A stretch of DNA of 38,302 nt from Anaerolineales bacterium (lineage in GTDB: Bacteria > Chloroflexota > Anaerolineae > Anaerolineales > UBA4823): assembly GCA_014859065.1 (NCBI GenBank), contig JACUUU010000003.1, positions 1 through 38,302 of the forward strand, written 5' to 3'. The position numbers were made by a program, and so were the translations under genes. Shown here one piece after another: positions 25,441-34,218 of the stretch (within the stretch, counting starts at the first letter, position 1; each line of letters begins with the position of its first letter). The notes under the pieces are model-generated. The model was not told the origin of the DNA, made no database searches, and saw nothing but the letters and a program-made list of their open reading frames with translations.

Positions 25441-26700
25441 TTATACCTGGTAAACCACGCCCTTCTTGATCACCCTCTCAACCAGATTGCTGCCAAATCG
25501 ATAACCGAGATGGCGATAATCATCCACCTTAAGGATAATCATATCCGCCTGTTTACCCACCTCTAGGGAACCAACCAAATGGGCACGGGAGATCGCAGCC
25601 GCAGAATTGATCGTGGCAGCTGCGATTGCCTCAGCTGGAGTCAGGCGCATATAGCGGCACGCCAGGGCGATCGCAAACTGCATACTTTCACACCAGGCAG
25701 TTCCGGGGTTGAGATCGGTGGCGATTGCAAGCAAACCTCCAGCCTCTAAGATATCGCGTGCTGGAGTGTACTCTTTTTCTGCCAAGCCGAAGGGTGTACA
25801 TGGTAAAGCGACAGCTACAGTAGGGCTTTTACCCAGGATGGCAATATCACCTGCAGACGTAGCAACCAGATGGTCGACTGAAACAGCTCCCAACTCAGCT
25901 GCCAGAACTGCCCCACCCAGATTGTCGAATTCGTCCGCATGAATTTTGAGGGGGAAACCCAAACTCGCGGCAGTTTCAAGGATTCGTCGAGATTGCGCCA
26001 GGTCGAACGCACCAGTCTCGCAGAATACATCCACGAAAGGCAATCCCACATCGCCCCTCTCGGATGTTTGCTTTTGCCACCACTCTTTTACTGCCGGCAG
26101 CATTTCAGCGCAAACCTTGCTGGTGTAGCTATCTGAGTTATCACTGTATTCTGGAGGAATTGCGTGCGCACCCATGAAGGTCAGCACCAGGTCCATAATG
26201 TGCTCAGCATCTAAGGTTATCAATGCCTGCAGCATACGCAGCTCGGTTTCGGTTTCCAATCCATAACCTGTTTTAGCTTCAGCGGTCGTGGTGCCGTGCT
26301 CAAACATCGTCTGCAGCCGGGGACGTGTTTCATCCATCAGGGTATTCAATGGAGCAGCCCGGGTAGCGAGAACCGTCGATAAGATTCCCCCGCCAGCTGC
26401 CAGGATCTCAAGGTATGATTTTCCCTGCAGTCGCATCTCAAACTCAGCTGCGCGATCACCCGCCCAAAGTAGATGGGTGTGTGGGTCCACAAAACCAGGC
26501 AAAACCACCCGTCCCGCAGCATCCAAAGTCTCTTCATCTGGGTAGCGGGCTTTAAAATCACTGCTTTCCCCTACGGCCACAATCTTGCCATCTTGAATTA
26601 AGACAGCTCCATTTTCTATCAGCCCCAACCGACCGAGTTCACTTCCTCGTTGAGGGCCTCCAGCCAGGGTAAGTAATTGAGAGGCAGAATGTATTAACAT
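25441..26700 (-). CDS. hutI: Imidazolonepropionase (histidine degradation)
   Basis: A 419-residue amidohydrolase that opens 4-imidazolone-5-propanoate to N-formimino-L-glutamate. The metal-binding HxH is in VDPHTHLLWAGDRAAEFE, which with GKSYLEILAAGGGI is specific for HutI. The later metal ligands lie in HADEFDNLGGA, and TDLNPGTAWCESM carries the catalytic Asp region. ATG 26700 starts at MLIHSASQLLTL; a TTG at 26730 is an unlikely alternative. HutH, HutU and a formiminoglutamate enzyme are absent from the window. It leads a run with an HD hydrolase and an IMPase-like protein. Confidence 0.93.
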   Translation of the reverse strand: MLIHSASQLLTLAGGPQRGSELGRLGLIENGAVLIQDGKIVAVGESSDFKARYPDEETLDAAGRVVLPGFVDPHTHLLWAGDRAAEFEMRLQGKSYLEILAAGGGILSTVLATRAAPLNTLMDETRPRLQTMFEHGTTTAEAKTGYGLETETELRMLQALITLDAEHIMDLVLTFMGAHAIPPEYSDNSDSYTSKVCAEMLPAVKEWWQKQTSERGDVGLPFVDVFCETGAFDLAQSRRILETAASLGFPLKIHADEFDNLGGAVLAAELGAVSVDHLVATSAGDIAILGKSPTVAVALPCTPFGLAEKEYTPARDILEAGGLLAIATDLNPGTAWCESMQFAIALACRYMRLTPAEAIAAATINSAAAISRAHLVGSLEVGKQADMIILKVDDYRHLGYRFGSNLVERVIKKGVVYQV

Positions 26701-26726
26701 AGGTGGAATTTTACTATAGGTGATGT

Positions 26727-26750
26727 ACAATAGATGGCTAATATAATCAA
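26727..26750 (-). promoter_or_regulatory. Candidate promoter for the hutI run
   Basis: On the minus strand TTGATT (26750-26755 or 26745-26750) precedes TATTGT (26727-26732). The copy at 26750-26755 gives 17 nt spacing. The region is AT-rich, so chance matches are likely. Confidence 0.35.
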
Positions 26751-26841
26751 ATCAAAACCCAGATAGGTATCTCGGATTTAGTGACAAAGAATTTTGTGGT
26801 AGATAATTTATCCAGACTTATTGTTAGAGGAGGAAAAGACC

Positions 26842-28281
26842 ATGAATAGCGATTTCCGAGTTGAACGCGACTCTCTAGGCGAGGTGAGAGTTCCAATTGG
26901 AGCTCTATACGGCGCGCAAACTCAACGAGCGGTCGAAAATTTTCCTATCTCAGGGTTAAAACCCTGGCGCGCTTTCATCTGGTCTATGGCGCAGATCAAA
27001 CGGGCAGCAGCAGAGGTTAACAGTGACCTGGGATTGCTGGACGCAAGAATTGCAACAGCAATCGCAAATGCTGCCCAAGAAGTTATCGAAGGCAAATGGG
27101 ATGACCAATTCGTAGTAGACCCCTTCCAGGCAGGCGCTGGCACGTCTCACAATATGAACGTAAACGAGGTCATTGCTAACCGAGCCACTCAATTGCTGGG
27201 TGGGACTTTGGGTGAGTATCTTGTCCACCCCAACGATCACGTTAACATGGCGCAGTCGACCAACGATACCATCCCCACTGCTATCCGGCTGGGTGTCCTC
27301 TGGCGATTGGACGAACTGCTCCAAACAGTCGAACAGCTGGCAGAAGGGTTGGAACGCAAAGCGTTGGAGTTCGATGATATCGTCAAATCAGGACGGACTC
27401 ATTTGCAGGATGCTGTACCCGTGCGCTTAGGCCAGGAATTTGGCGCATATGCCGTTGCAGTCAGGCGTGACGCCGAACGCATTCTCAGATCGGCTGCAGG
27501 TTTACGCCGTCTGGGAATTGGAGGCACCGCCACCGGCAGCGGTTTGAACGCTCATATAGAGTACCATCCACGCATGGTTCAACAGCTGTCCAAGCGAACA
27601 GGTCTGGAACTGTATGTGTCAGACAACCTGTTTGAAGCGATGCAGTCCATGGCCGACCCAGCAGATTTTTCAGCCGCGCTGCGCACATTATCGATCACTC
27701 TGACTCGCACTGCGAATGACTTTCGCCTGCTTTCATCCGGCCCGGCTACTGGTTTAGATGAGCTTCGCCTGCCGGCTGTTCAACCGGGTTCCAGCATCAT
27801 GCCAGGTAAGGTCAATCCGGTCATGGCGGAGATGCTGAATCAGGCGATGTATCACTTGCAGGGATGTGATTACACAATTTCCCTGGCTTCACAGGCAGGA
27901 CAGCTGGAATTGAACGTGATGATGCCCATAATTGCCCACAATCTGTTCGAGATGATGCAGGTAACAATCGGGGCGGTGCGCGCTTTCACCCTGAAAGCGG
28001 TTTATGGGCTGCAACCAAACCGGCAGAAAGCAGAAGGTTGGCTGGCGAAGAACGCCATTGTAGTTACCGCCTTGAACCCCATCATCGGCTACTCAGCAGG
28101 AGCAGCTTTAGTCAAAGAAGCCATCGCTCGTGACACCTCCATCGTTGAGATTGCCCTGGAAAAAGTGCTCTCTGGAGAGCTAAAACATCACGAAGAAGGC
28201 CGCCCTATTACCAGAGAGGAGGTCGAAGCTGCTCTTAAGGACTTGAGGAGATTGACCGAAGGAGGTCTGATCGGCAAGTGA
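26842..28281 (+). CDS. Class II fumarase / aspartate ammonia-lyase family enzyme
   Basis: A 479-residue enzyme of the fumarase/aspartase superfamily. It has GALYGAQTQRAVENFPIS near the N-terminus, HPNDHVNMAQSTND, SGRTHLQDAVPVRLGQEF, GGTATGSGLNAH and the signature GSSIMPGKVNP with the catalytic Ser in the mobile loop (S318). HPNDHVNM and PGKVNP are fumarase-like (aspartases usually have NPNDHVNM and PAKVNP), so fumarate hydratase is more likely, but GALYG and other positions leave room for aspartase. AGAGGAGG at 26826-26833 fits ATG 26842, 8 nt away. It is divergent from hutI and convergent with the ABC permease. Confidence 0.9.
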   Translation: MNSDFRVERDSLGEVRVPIGALYGAQTQRAVENFPISGLKPWRAFIWSMAQIKRAAAEVNSDLGLLDARIATAIANAAQEVIEGKWDDQFVVDPFQAGAGTSHNMNVNEVIANRATQLLGGTLGEYLVHPNDHVNMAQSTNDTIPTAIRLGVLWRLDELLQTVEQLAEGLERKALEFDDIVKSGRTHLQDAVPVRLGQEFGAYAVAVRRDAERILRSAAGLRRLGIGGTATGSGLNAHIEYHPRMVQQLSKRTGLELYVSDNLFEAMQSMADPADFSAALRTLSITLTRTANDFRLLSSGPATGLDELRLPAVQPGSSIMPGKVNPVMAEMLNQAMYHLQGCDYTISLASQAGQLELNVMMPIIAHNLFEMMQVTIGAVRAFTLKAVYGLQPNRQKAEGWLAKNAIVVTALNPIIGYSAGAALVKEAIARDTSIVEIALEKVLSGELKHHEEGRPITREEVEAALKDLRRLTEGGLIGK

Positions 28282-28309
28282 GCCAGAGAATAATTGCCAC
28301 ATTCCAAAC

Positions 28310-29170
28310 TCATCCCACAGCGACCTCGCTCACTATTCGCCGCCGCCTTTTCCAGGGCAGTCGCCAGCCCCCTTCTCCGCCCACACGAATATCACGACCT
28401 TCGAATAACCTCCATGCTAGCACCATAAATAGAATCGCAAAGCCAATCAAACCGCCAAACCATCCCCACTCAAGACCTTCCAATGCAAACCCTCCCTGGT
28501 AGTAGTAAAGCGGGGTGAATTGAGCCACTCCTTCCAGGTCCGGGTTCAAATCGATCAAAGAGATCATGAGGAAGCTGGCTACCAACAGAAAACTCGTCAA
28601 CATTGCCGAGGCACTCCGTGAAGGAAGCAGCATGCTGAGAAGCAGACCAAGGAATCCAAAGAATAAGAGTGCCGAGAAAAGGGAAAGGAAGGGTAACAAC
28701 AGCTCACCAGGGGTAATATCTAATCCAGTATTCGGGAGTACCAGGATGAATCCTGTCCACGTTATCGCTATTATCAAGATCAGGGAGACAATAAAAGCCG
28801 CCAAGCGGCTGAAGAACAAAGTTGTTCGGCTGATAGGGTGAGCCACAACCAGGTCAAGAACACCCCCCTCTTCGTCAGCAACCAACAATCCACTGCCTGA
28901 AAGTACAGCGTAGATTCCCAAGACCAGGGGCATCAAATAGAAGAAGTAGACATTGAGATAACCACCGCGACTGAACATGTCTGTCATACCACCAAAGAAA
29001 GCAAACACTTCAGGTGGGTATTGTTTTAGCAATTCCTCCATTACTTCTCTTTGTTCGATGAAGGTATCGTAAAATGTCAGGATATAGGCGCCGTAAGCTG
29101 TCAGAGAGAGACCCCAAATAATGATTGTGAAGCGTGCCCGCGAGAGATGATAGCGAAATATAGTGAACAT
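28310..29170 (-). CDS. ABC-2 type transporter permease
   Basis: A 286-residue membrane protein with about six hydrophobic segments: residues 14-34, about 90-115 and then pairs between about 130 and 270. The cytoplasmic-side motif ADEEGGVLDLVVAHPISRTTLFFSR is typical of ABC-2 permeases partnered with CcmA-type ATPases. The large loop (about 35-80) lies outside the first helix. It is encoded directly behind its ATPase with a 62-nt gap and is likely the exporter half of that pair. The substrate cannot be read; lipids, antibiotics or proteins are all possible. No strong ribosome binding sequence before ATG 29170. Confidence 0.9.
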   Translation of the reverse strand: MFTIFRYHLSRARFTIIIWGLSLTAYGAYILTFYDTFIEQREVMEELLKQYPPEVFAFFGGMTDMFSRGGYLNVYFFYLMPLVLGIYAVLSGSGLLVADEEGGVLDLVVAHPISRTTLFFSRLAAFIVSLILIIAITWTGFILVLPNTGLDITPGELLLPFLSLFSALLFFGFLGLLLSMLLPSRSASAMLTSFLLVASFLMISLIDLNPDLEGVAQFTPLYYYQGGFALEGLEWGWFGGLIGFAILFMVLAWRLFEGRDIRVGGEGGWRLPWKRRRRIVSEVAVG

Positions 29171-29232
29171 TTGGTTTGCCTTTTCTTAGAAAATATCAAT
29201 CAGGTCGGATCTAATTTCAATTTCCATGGATC

Positions 29233-30126
29233 TTATTGCCGGTAATATTCCAGGAAAATTTCTTCCAATGACGCTCTTTGGGTCTCAAAATCAACGACAG
29301 GAAATTGCGCAAGTGTCTTGATCAAGGCATCCATCTCACCTTCAGCTTTTAATACTACAACCGTGCCGTCATCGTGAGAAAGCACTTCGACTCCAGGAAC
29401 GCTCTCAAGGGTGTTGATATCCACCGGTTTTGCAAAGCGAATACGAGTGTGGCGCACCGCACGTGCGATCAAGGTCTCTGTATCTGCTACCTCAACTACT
29501 TTCCCTAGGCGGATTATGCCAACCCGATCTGAGATCTCCTGCACTTCGCTGAGAATGTGAGAGGAGAAGAAGATTGTAGCCCCTTCCTGGCGAGCTTCCG
29601 CCACCAGGTGCAGCACCTCTCGCTGCATCAACGGGTCTAACCCGAAGGTTGGCTCATCCAGCATGAGTAATTCTGGGCGGTGCATTAACGCCTGGATGAT
29701 GCCGACCTTCTGCTTGTTGCCGCGTGATAAATTCTTGATTGCAATCTTCAAATCCAGGTCTATGCGATCAGCCAGCTGGCGAATATACATCCAATCCGCT
29801 TTCCCACCGCGTAAACCATTCAAATAGCGAAGCACACCTTCTCCAGTCAGGTTCTCTTGCATGCGTAATTCCCCAGGAAGGTAACCAACGCGGGCACGCA
29901 CTGTGACTGGATCTTTCTGCGGGTCAACACCTAACACTTGAGATCTCCCCGCATCTGGTCGGATCAGATCCAGCAGGCAGCGGATTGTAGTGGTCTTCCC
30001 GGCACCGTTGGGACCAAGGAAGCCAAAGATCTCTCCGCGCCGCACCTCCAGGTCTACTCCCCTTAGCGCCTGCACTTTACCATAAGACTTCACCAAACCT
30101 TGGGTAAGAATCGCCAGTGGCTGCAT
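29233..30126 (-). CDS. ABC transporter ATP-binding protein (CcmA/DrrA type)
   Basis: A 297-residue ATPase. Walker A is GPNGAGKTTT, the signature LSRGNKQKVGIIQAL, Walker B LLMLDEPTFGLDP, and the switch His is in FFSSHILSEVQ. A C-terminal extension after residue 220 (about 75 residues, ending FETQRASLEEIFLEYYRQ) is typical of the DrrA family. GGAGG lies 5 nt from ATG 30126; an in-frame start at 30165 has no such site. It pairs with the permease gene downstream. The gene is divergent from the T-box leader. Confidence 0.93.
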   Translation of the reverse strand: MQPLAILTQGLVKSYGKVQALRGVDLEVRRGEIFGFLGPNGAGKTTTIRCLLDLIRPDAGRSQVLGVDPQKDPVTVRARVGYLPGELRMQENLTGEGVLRYLNGLRGGKADWMYIRQLADRIDLDLKIAIKNLSRGNKQKVGIIQALMHRPELLMLDEPTFGLDPLMQREVLHLVAEARQEGATIFFSSHILSEVQEISDRVGIIRLGKVVEVADTETLIARAVRHTRIRFAKPVDINTLESVPGVEVLSHDDGTVVVLKAEGEMDALIKTLAQFPVVDFETQRASLEEIFLEYYRQ

Positions 30127-30174
30127 ATGAACCTCCGTGAACTGGTGTAATTTTAACACCAGCACAAACCTTCA

Positions 30175-30203
30175 TTGACCTTATCCCCTATATGTGGTTT
30201 AAT
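30175..30203 (+). promoter_or_regulatory. Promoter of the T-box/ileS operon
   Basis: TTGACC (30175-30180) and TTTAAT (30198-30203) are separated by 17 nt. The predicted start near 30210 lies just before the T-box leader. Confidence 0.6.
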
Positions 30204-30209
30204 TTTCGG

Positions 30210-30647
30210 CATAATTAATAACAAATGGCAATGATGGAAACGAGTAAGCCTGTGGCGATAGATGGATAATTCGCCAGGCTGACAGCGACCTCGGGTTTTG
30301 GTGGAAGCCGGGGCAGACCAGCAGGCTGAAAATCCTTCCGGAGCTGTAAACTGAAATAGTTATCCGGCCTGTCCTCTCATCTGCACTACCATACTTATTG
30401 AAAGGATTTCCTGATTACCAGGCTTGATAACTAAAATAAGGGAACCGGTCTCATCCACCGTTACCAGAGATGCGAGTATACGTCGGTAAGTCTGTTAGTT
30501 TTCCAGCCGGACTCTCAACTCCTGGTGGAAATACCCCCGATGACTGAATGGCTGTATTCGAACTGAGCGCTCGTTTTATCGGGAACCAGGGTGGTACCGC
30601 GGGAGAAATTATGACTCTCGTCCCTAATATCGGACGAGAGTTTTTTT
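30210..30647 (+). promoter_or_regulatory. T-box riboswitch, probably isoleucine-specific
   Basis: The leader carries the T-box core AGGGTGGTACCGCG at 30588-30601, followed by a terminator at 30614-30647, whose 5' arm contains the CGTCCC that would pair with AGGG in the antiterminator. The 5' part starts with a K-turn-like GATGGAAACGAGTAAG (about 30233-30248). The probable specifier is ATC (30332-30334), in GGCTGAAAATCCTTCCGGAGCTG-like context with the usual GGAGCTG just after. ATC is an isoleucine codon and the next gene encodes an IleRS-like enzyme. Uncharged tRNA-Ile would bind the specifier and the T-box bulge and allow read-through. Confidence 0.9.
30614..30647 (+). terminator. T-box terminator
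   Basis: A perfect 10-bp stem, ACTCTCGTCC (30614-30623) with GGACGAGAGT (30632-30641), is followed by seven T (30641-30647). It is the default off structure of the T-box leader. Confidence 0.92.
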
Positions 30648-30684
30648 GTTTATGTTTATGAGACAATTGAAATTTGGAGGAGAC

Positions 30685-33600
30685 ATGCCCTTTAAAGATG
30701 TGCCTGTTAAAGTAGATTTTCCAGCCCAGGAACGGGATTTGTTGCACTTCTGGAAAGAGACGCACGTATTCGAGCAACTGCGCCAGCTGCACAAGGATGA
30801 CCCTCACTGGTCATTCATTGATGGCCCAATTACTGCCAATAATCCCATGGGAGTCCATCATGGTTGGGGGCGAACATACAAAGACCTTTTCCAGCGATTC
30901 TGGACTATGCGGGGACGCAAACTTCGCTACCAGAATGGTTTCGATTGTCAGGGCTTGTGGGTTGAAGTCGAAGTCGAAAAGGAAATGGGCTTTAAGACCA
31001 AGAAAGATATCGAGGATTACGGGTTGGAGCAGTTCGTGCGCAAATGTAAAGCGCGGGTCCTGCGCTTCGCTGCCGTGCAAACTGAACAATCGATCCGCTT
31101 GGGTTACTGGATGGATTGGAACGATCCCGAGCAGTTACGGCTGCTATCTGGTCTCATCGTTTCCGACCCTTCCAAGGAGATCACCATTCAAGGTCCTGAA
31201 GGCCCAATCAGCGCCACCGTAGAGCAGATCATCGGTCAGCTAGGACTACCCAGACTGGGCGGCAGCTACTTCACATTCTCCAATGAGAACAACTATATGA
31301 TCTGGACTTTCTTGAAAAAGTGCTGGCAGAGGGGTTGGTTATACCGGGGGGTAGATGTAATGCCATGGTGCCCGCGCTGCGCCACCGCTATCAGCCAGCA
31401 CGAGATCGTCACTGATGGATACGCAGAGCTGACCCATCCTTCAGTAACGCTTCGATTTCCTCTAACTGAGTCTCATAATGATCATCCTGAATCCCTTTTG
31501 GTTTGGACTACCACCCCCTGGACTTTGACCAGCAATGTTGCCGTGGCTGTTGGACCTAATCTGGACTACGTGAAGGTCAAACAAGGAGAGGAGATATTTT
31601 ACCTATCCAAAGGCACACTGCATATGCTGCAAGGCGATTACCAGGTGCTCGCAGAATTAAAAGGCAGTGAGATGCAGGGCTGGCGTTATTTGGGTCCCTT
31701 CGATGATCTGCCTGCAGCCCAAAAGGTAGGTGGGCACCATCAAAGGTTAGACACTACAGGGGAGGAAGCGATCCAAGCCTCATCCAGCACCAGCCAGGCT
31801 CATCGCGTAATCCTGTGGGATGAAGTTGGCGAAACGGAAGGTACCGGGATTGTCCATATTGCCCCAGGCTGTGGTGCTGAAGATTTCGTTCTAGGAAAGC
31901 AGTATAACCTGCCCCTGATCGCACCCTTGGAAGAGGAAGGGCACTTCGTGGACGGTTTTGGCTGGCTGTCAGGAATGCATGTCTCTGAGGTTACCGATCC
32001 AATCTTTGAAGATTTGGAACGTAAAAACCTTCTCTACCAGGTCGCCCCGTACACCCACCGTTACCCCACCTGCTGGCGTTGTGCCACAGAACTGGTCTTC
32101 CGCCTGGTGGATGAATGGTTCATCAGTATGGGTGAGGTCTATGACAAACCCCGCGAACAACTCACCCCCGAAGAGAAATCTCGCTCTCTGCGCTATCAAA
32201 TCATGGATGTTGTTGATCAGATCCGCTGGATCCCCGAATTCGGCCATGCGCGCGAAATGGACTGGCTCTACAATATGCACGACTGGATGATCAGCAAGAA
32301 ACGCTTTTGGGGGTTAGCTCTGCCCATTTGGGTTTGCTCGCAATGCGATCATTTCGAGGTCATCGGTGACGAACTCGAATTGGAGGCACGCGTCATAGAA
32401 GGGTGGGAGAAATTCGAGGGGCACAGCCCCCATCGACCTTTTGTAGATCACGTTAAGATCGCCTGCCCAAGCTGCCAGGGACATATGGACCGCATCCTGG
32501 ACGTCGGTAACCCCTGGTTGGACGCTGGCATAGTGCCTTTCAGCACCTTGTGCTATCGCAGCGACCCGGATTATTGGCGCTCTTGGTACCCCGCTCATTG
32601 GATCAGTGAATCCTTTCCTGGTCAGTTCCGCAACTGGTTCTACAGCCTTTTGGCGATGGCTACCGTTTTGGACTACAGCCCACCTTTTTTAGAAAATTTC
32701 ACATACGGCACCTTACTGGCTGAAGACGGACGCCCCATGCATAAGAGTTGGGGAAATTCAATCGAGTTCAATGAGGCAGCCGACAAGATGGGAGTGGACG
32801 TAATGCGTTGGTTGTACTGCGCCCACAAACCTGAAAATGATTTGCTTTTCGGCTACACCCGTGGAGATGAAGTGCGGCGTGGTTTCCTGATCCCGCTTTG
32901 GAATGTTTACAGCTTTTTAGTGACTTACGCTAACCTGGACGGTTGGTCTCCTGGTGATTCGTCTGCTGGAAACCAAGGCGATCATCGTTTCGATCCAGGC
33001 TTCCCTGAAGGTACAGCACCTTCCAGTGAAAACCTGCTCGATCGCTGGATTGTAGCTCGTCTCAACCAAGTGGTCTCAACCGTGACCAAGAAGATAGAAG
33101 ATTCCGATCCATTGAGCGCTACAATCGCCATGGAGTCTCTCCTGGATGATCTGACCAACTGGTTTGTGCGTCGCAGCCGGCGCCGCTTTTGGAAGAGCGA
33201 ACATGATGCAGACAAACACTCTGCCTACGCAACCCTTTACCACGTGCTGGTAAAATTCATAAAACTCCTGGCACCTTTCACCCCATTTGTAGCTGATGTT
33301 ATCTACCAAAATCTGGTCCGCTCGATGAAACCACAAGCTTATCAAAGTGTTCACCATTGCGCCTGGCCAACAGCGGAGGATTCAGCAGTCGACAGTTCGC
33401 TGCTGGATCAAATGGCATTGGCGCGTCAGATCGCCAGCCTGGGACTGAGCGCCCGCAACAGCGCTGGATTGAAAGTCCGCCAGCCACTCGCCAAAGTCCT
33501 GGTCTATGTCCCCGCAAAGCGTTCCTTGGATTCCCGATTTGTGGATATCGTCATCGATGAGATTAACGTGAAGCAGCTAGAATTTGTGGAACAGGCAGAT

Positions 33601-34143
33601 CGGTTAGTGCAGTACCGTGTCCTCCCAGACAATCAAAAGCTGGGACCAAAGTTTGGTGCCAGGTTCCCCAAAGTGCGCACTGCGCTGGAGAATCTAGACT
33701 CCTTCAAAGTCGCGCAGCAAGTCCAGGCTGGAGATGCGGTAGAGATCACCATGGATGGTGAACGAATCGAACTCAACGCGGACGAACTTTTAGTGCACAC
33801 TCAACCGGTAGAAGGGCTGGCTATCGCCGCCGACCGGGTTGTAACCGTAGCTGTGGATGCAGTCATCACAGCAGAGCTGCGTGCTGAAGGCTTGGCGCGG
33901 GAGCTCGTGAGACGCATACAAGCGATGCGCAAAAATGCCGGCTTCAACATCCAGGACCGCATCACAACCTACTACAGAGGTGAGAGCGGTGACCTGGAAC
34001 AAGTGATCGCTGCCTGGGCTGAATACATCAAAGCCGAGACCTTGACCACCCATTTAGAAGGCGGGGAGCCGCCTCAGGACGCGTATGCTGAAACCCATAA
34101 ATTAGATGGAATGGAACTGCTATTAGGCGTGAAACAAAATTAA
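30685..34143 (+). CDS. Isoleucyl-tRNA synthetase-like class I tRNA ligase, divergent subfamily
   Basis: A 1152-residue class I synthetase with the whole IleRS layout. The HIGH motif appears as GVHH (56-59) in ITANNPMGVHHGWGRTYKD. An editing domain has VWTTTPWTLTSNVAVAV and CGAEDFVLG. KMSKS appears as PMHKS (684-688), keeping the second Lys (K687). GFDCQGLWVE replaces the usual GWDTHGLPVE. Zinc-type cysteine pairs are in CPRCATAISQHE, CWRCATELV and CSQCDHF/CPSCQGHM. An insertion of about 46 residues (PEQLRLL to LPRLGG) splits the segment before SYFTFSNENNYMIW. The C-terminal domain (INVKQLEFV, LGPKFGARFPKV) matches IleRS. GGAGG precedes ATG 30685. The ATC-type T-box upstream supports isoleucine specificity. 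It is intact, not a pseudogene. Confidence 0.85.
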   Translation: MPFKDVPVKVDFPAQERDLLHFWKETHVFEQLRQLHKDDPHWSFIDGPITANNPMGVHHGWGRTYKDLFQRFWTMRGRKLRYQNGFDCQGLWVEVEVEKEMGFKTKKDIEDYGLEQFVRKCKARVLRFAAVQTEQSIRLGYWMDWNDPEQLRLLSGLIVSDPSKEITIQGPEGPISATVEQIIGQLGLPRLGGSYFTFSNENNYMIWTFLKKCWQRGWLYRGVDVMPWCPRCATAISQHEIVTDGYAELTHPSVTLRFPLTESHNDHPESLLVWTTTPWTLTSNVAVAVGPNLDYVKVKQGEEIFYLSKGTLHMLQGDYQVLAELKGSEMQGWRYLGPFDDLPAAQKVGGHHQRLDTTGEEAIQASSSTSQAHRVILWDEVGETEGTGIVHIAPGCGAEDFVLGKQYNLPLIAPLEEEGHFVDGFGWLSGMHVSEVTDPIFEDLERKNLLYQVAPYTHRYPTCWRCATELVFRLVDEWFISMGEVYDKPREQLTPEEKSRSLRYQIMDVVDQIRWIPEFGHAREMDWLYNMHDWMISKKRFWGLALPIWVCSQCDHFEVIGDELELEARVIEGWEKFEGHSPHRPFVDHVKIACPSCQGHMDRILDVGNPWLDAGIVPFSTLCYRSDPDYWRSWYPAHWISESFPGQFRNWFYSLLAMATVLDYSPPFLENFTYGTLLAEDGRPMHKSWGNSIEFNEAADKMGVDVMRWLYCAHKPENDLLFGYTRGDEVRRGFLIPLWNVYSFLVTYANLDGWSPGDSSAGNQGDHRFDPGFPEGTAPSSENLLDRWIVARLNQVVSTVTKKIEDSDPLSATIAMESLLDDLTNWFVRRSRRRFWKSEHDADKHSAYATLYHVLVKFIKLLAPFTPFVADVIYQNLVRSMKPQAYQSVHHCAWPTAEDSAVDSSLLDQMALARQIASLGLSARNSAGLKVRQPLAKVLVYVPAKRSLDSRFVDIVIDEINVKQLEFVEQADRLVQYRVLPDNQKLGPKFGARFPKVRTALENLDSFKVAQQVQAGDAVEITMDGERIELNADELLVHTQPVEGLAIAADRVVTVAVDAVITAELRAEGLARELVRRIQAMRKNAGFNIQDRITTYYRGESGDLEQVIAAWAEYIKAETLTTHLEGGEPPQDAYAETHKLDGMELLLGVKQN

Positions 34144-34218
34144 TGCCATTCACAACCGGGATAATAAAGTTCAGCGGTCTTCATAAAAAGCAGTTAAGTA
34201 TTTTGGTATGAGGCCATC

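Noticed and set aside
30685..34143. First synthetase as a pseudogene because motifs are altered
   Set aside because: The frame is intact over 1152 codons, all domains are present, and it has a dedicated T-box and a good ribosome binding site.
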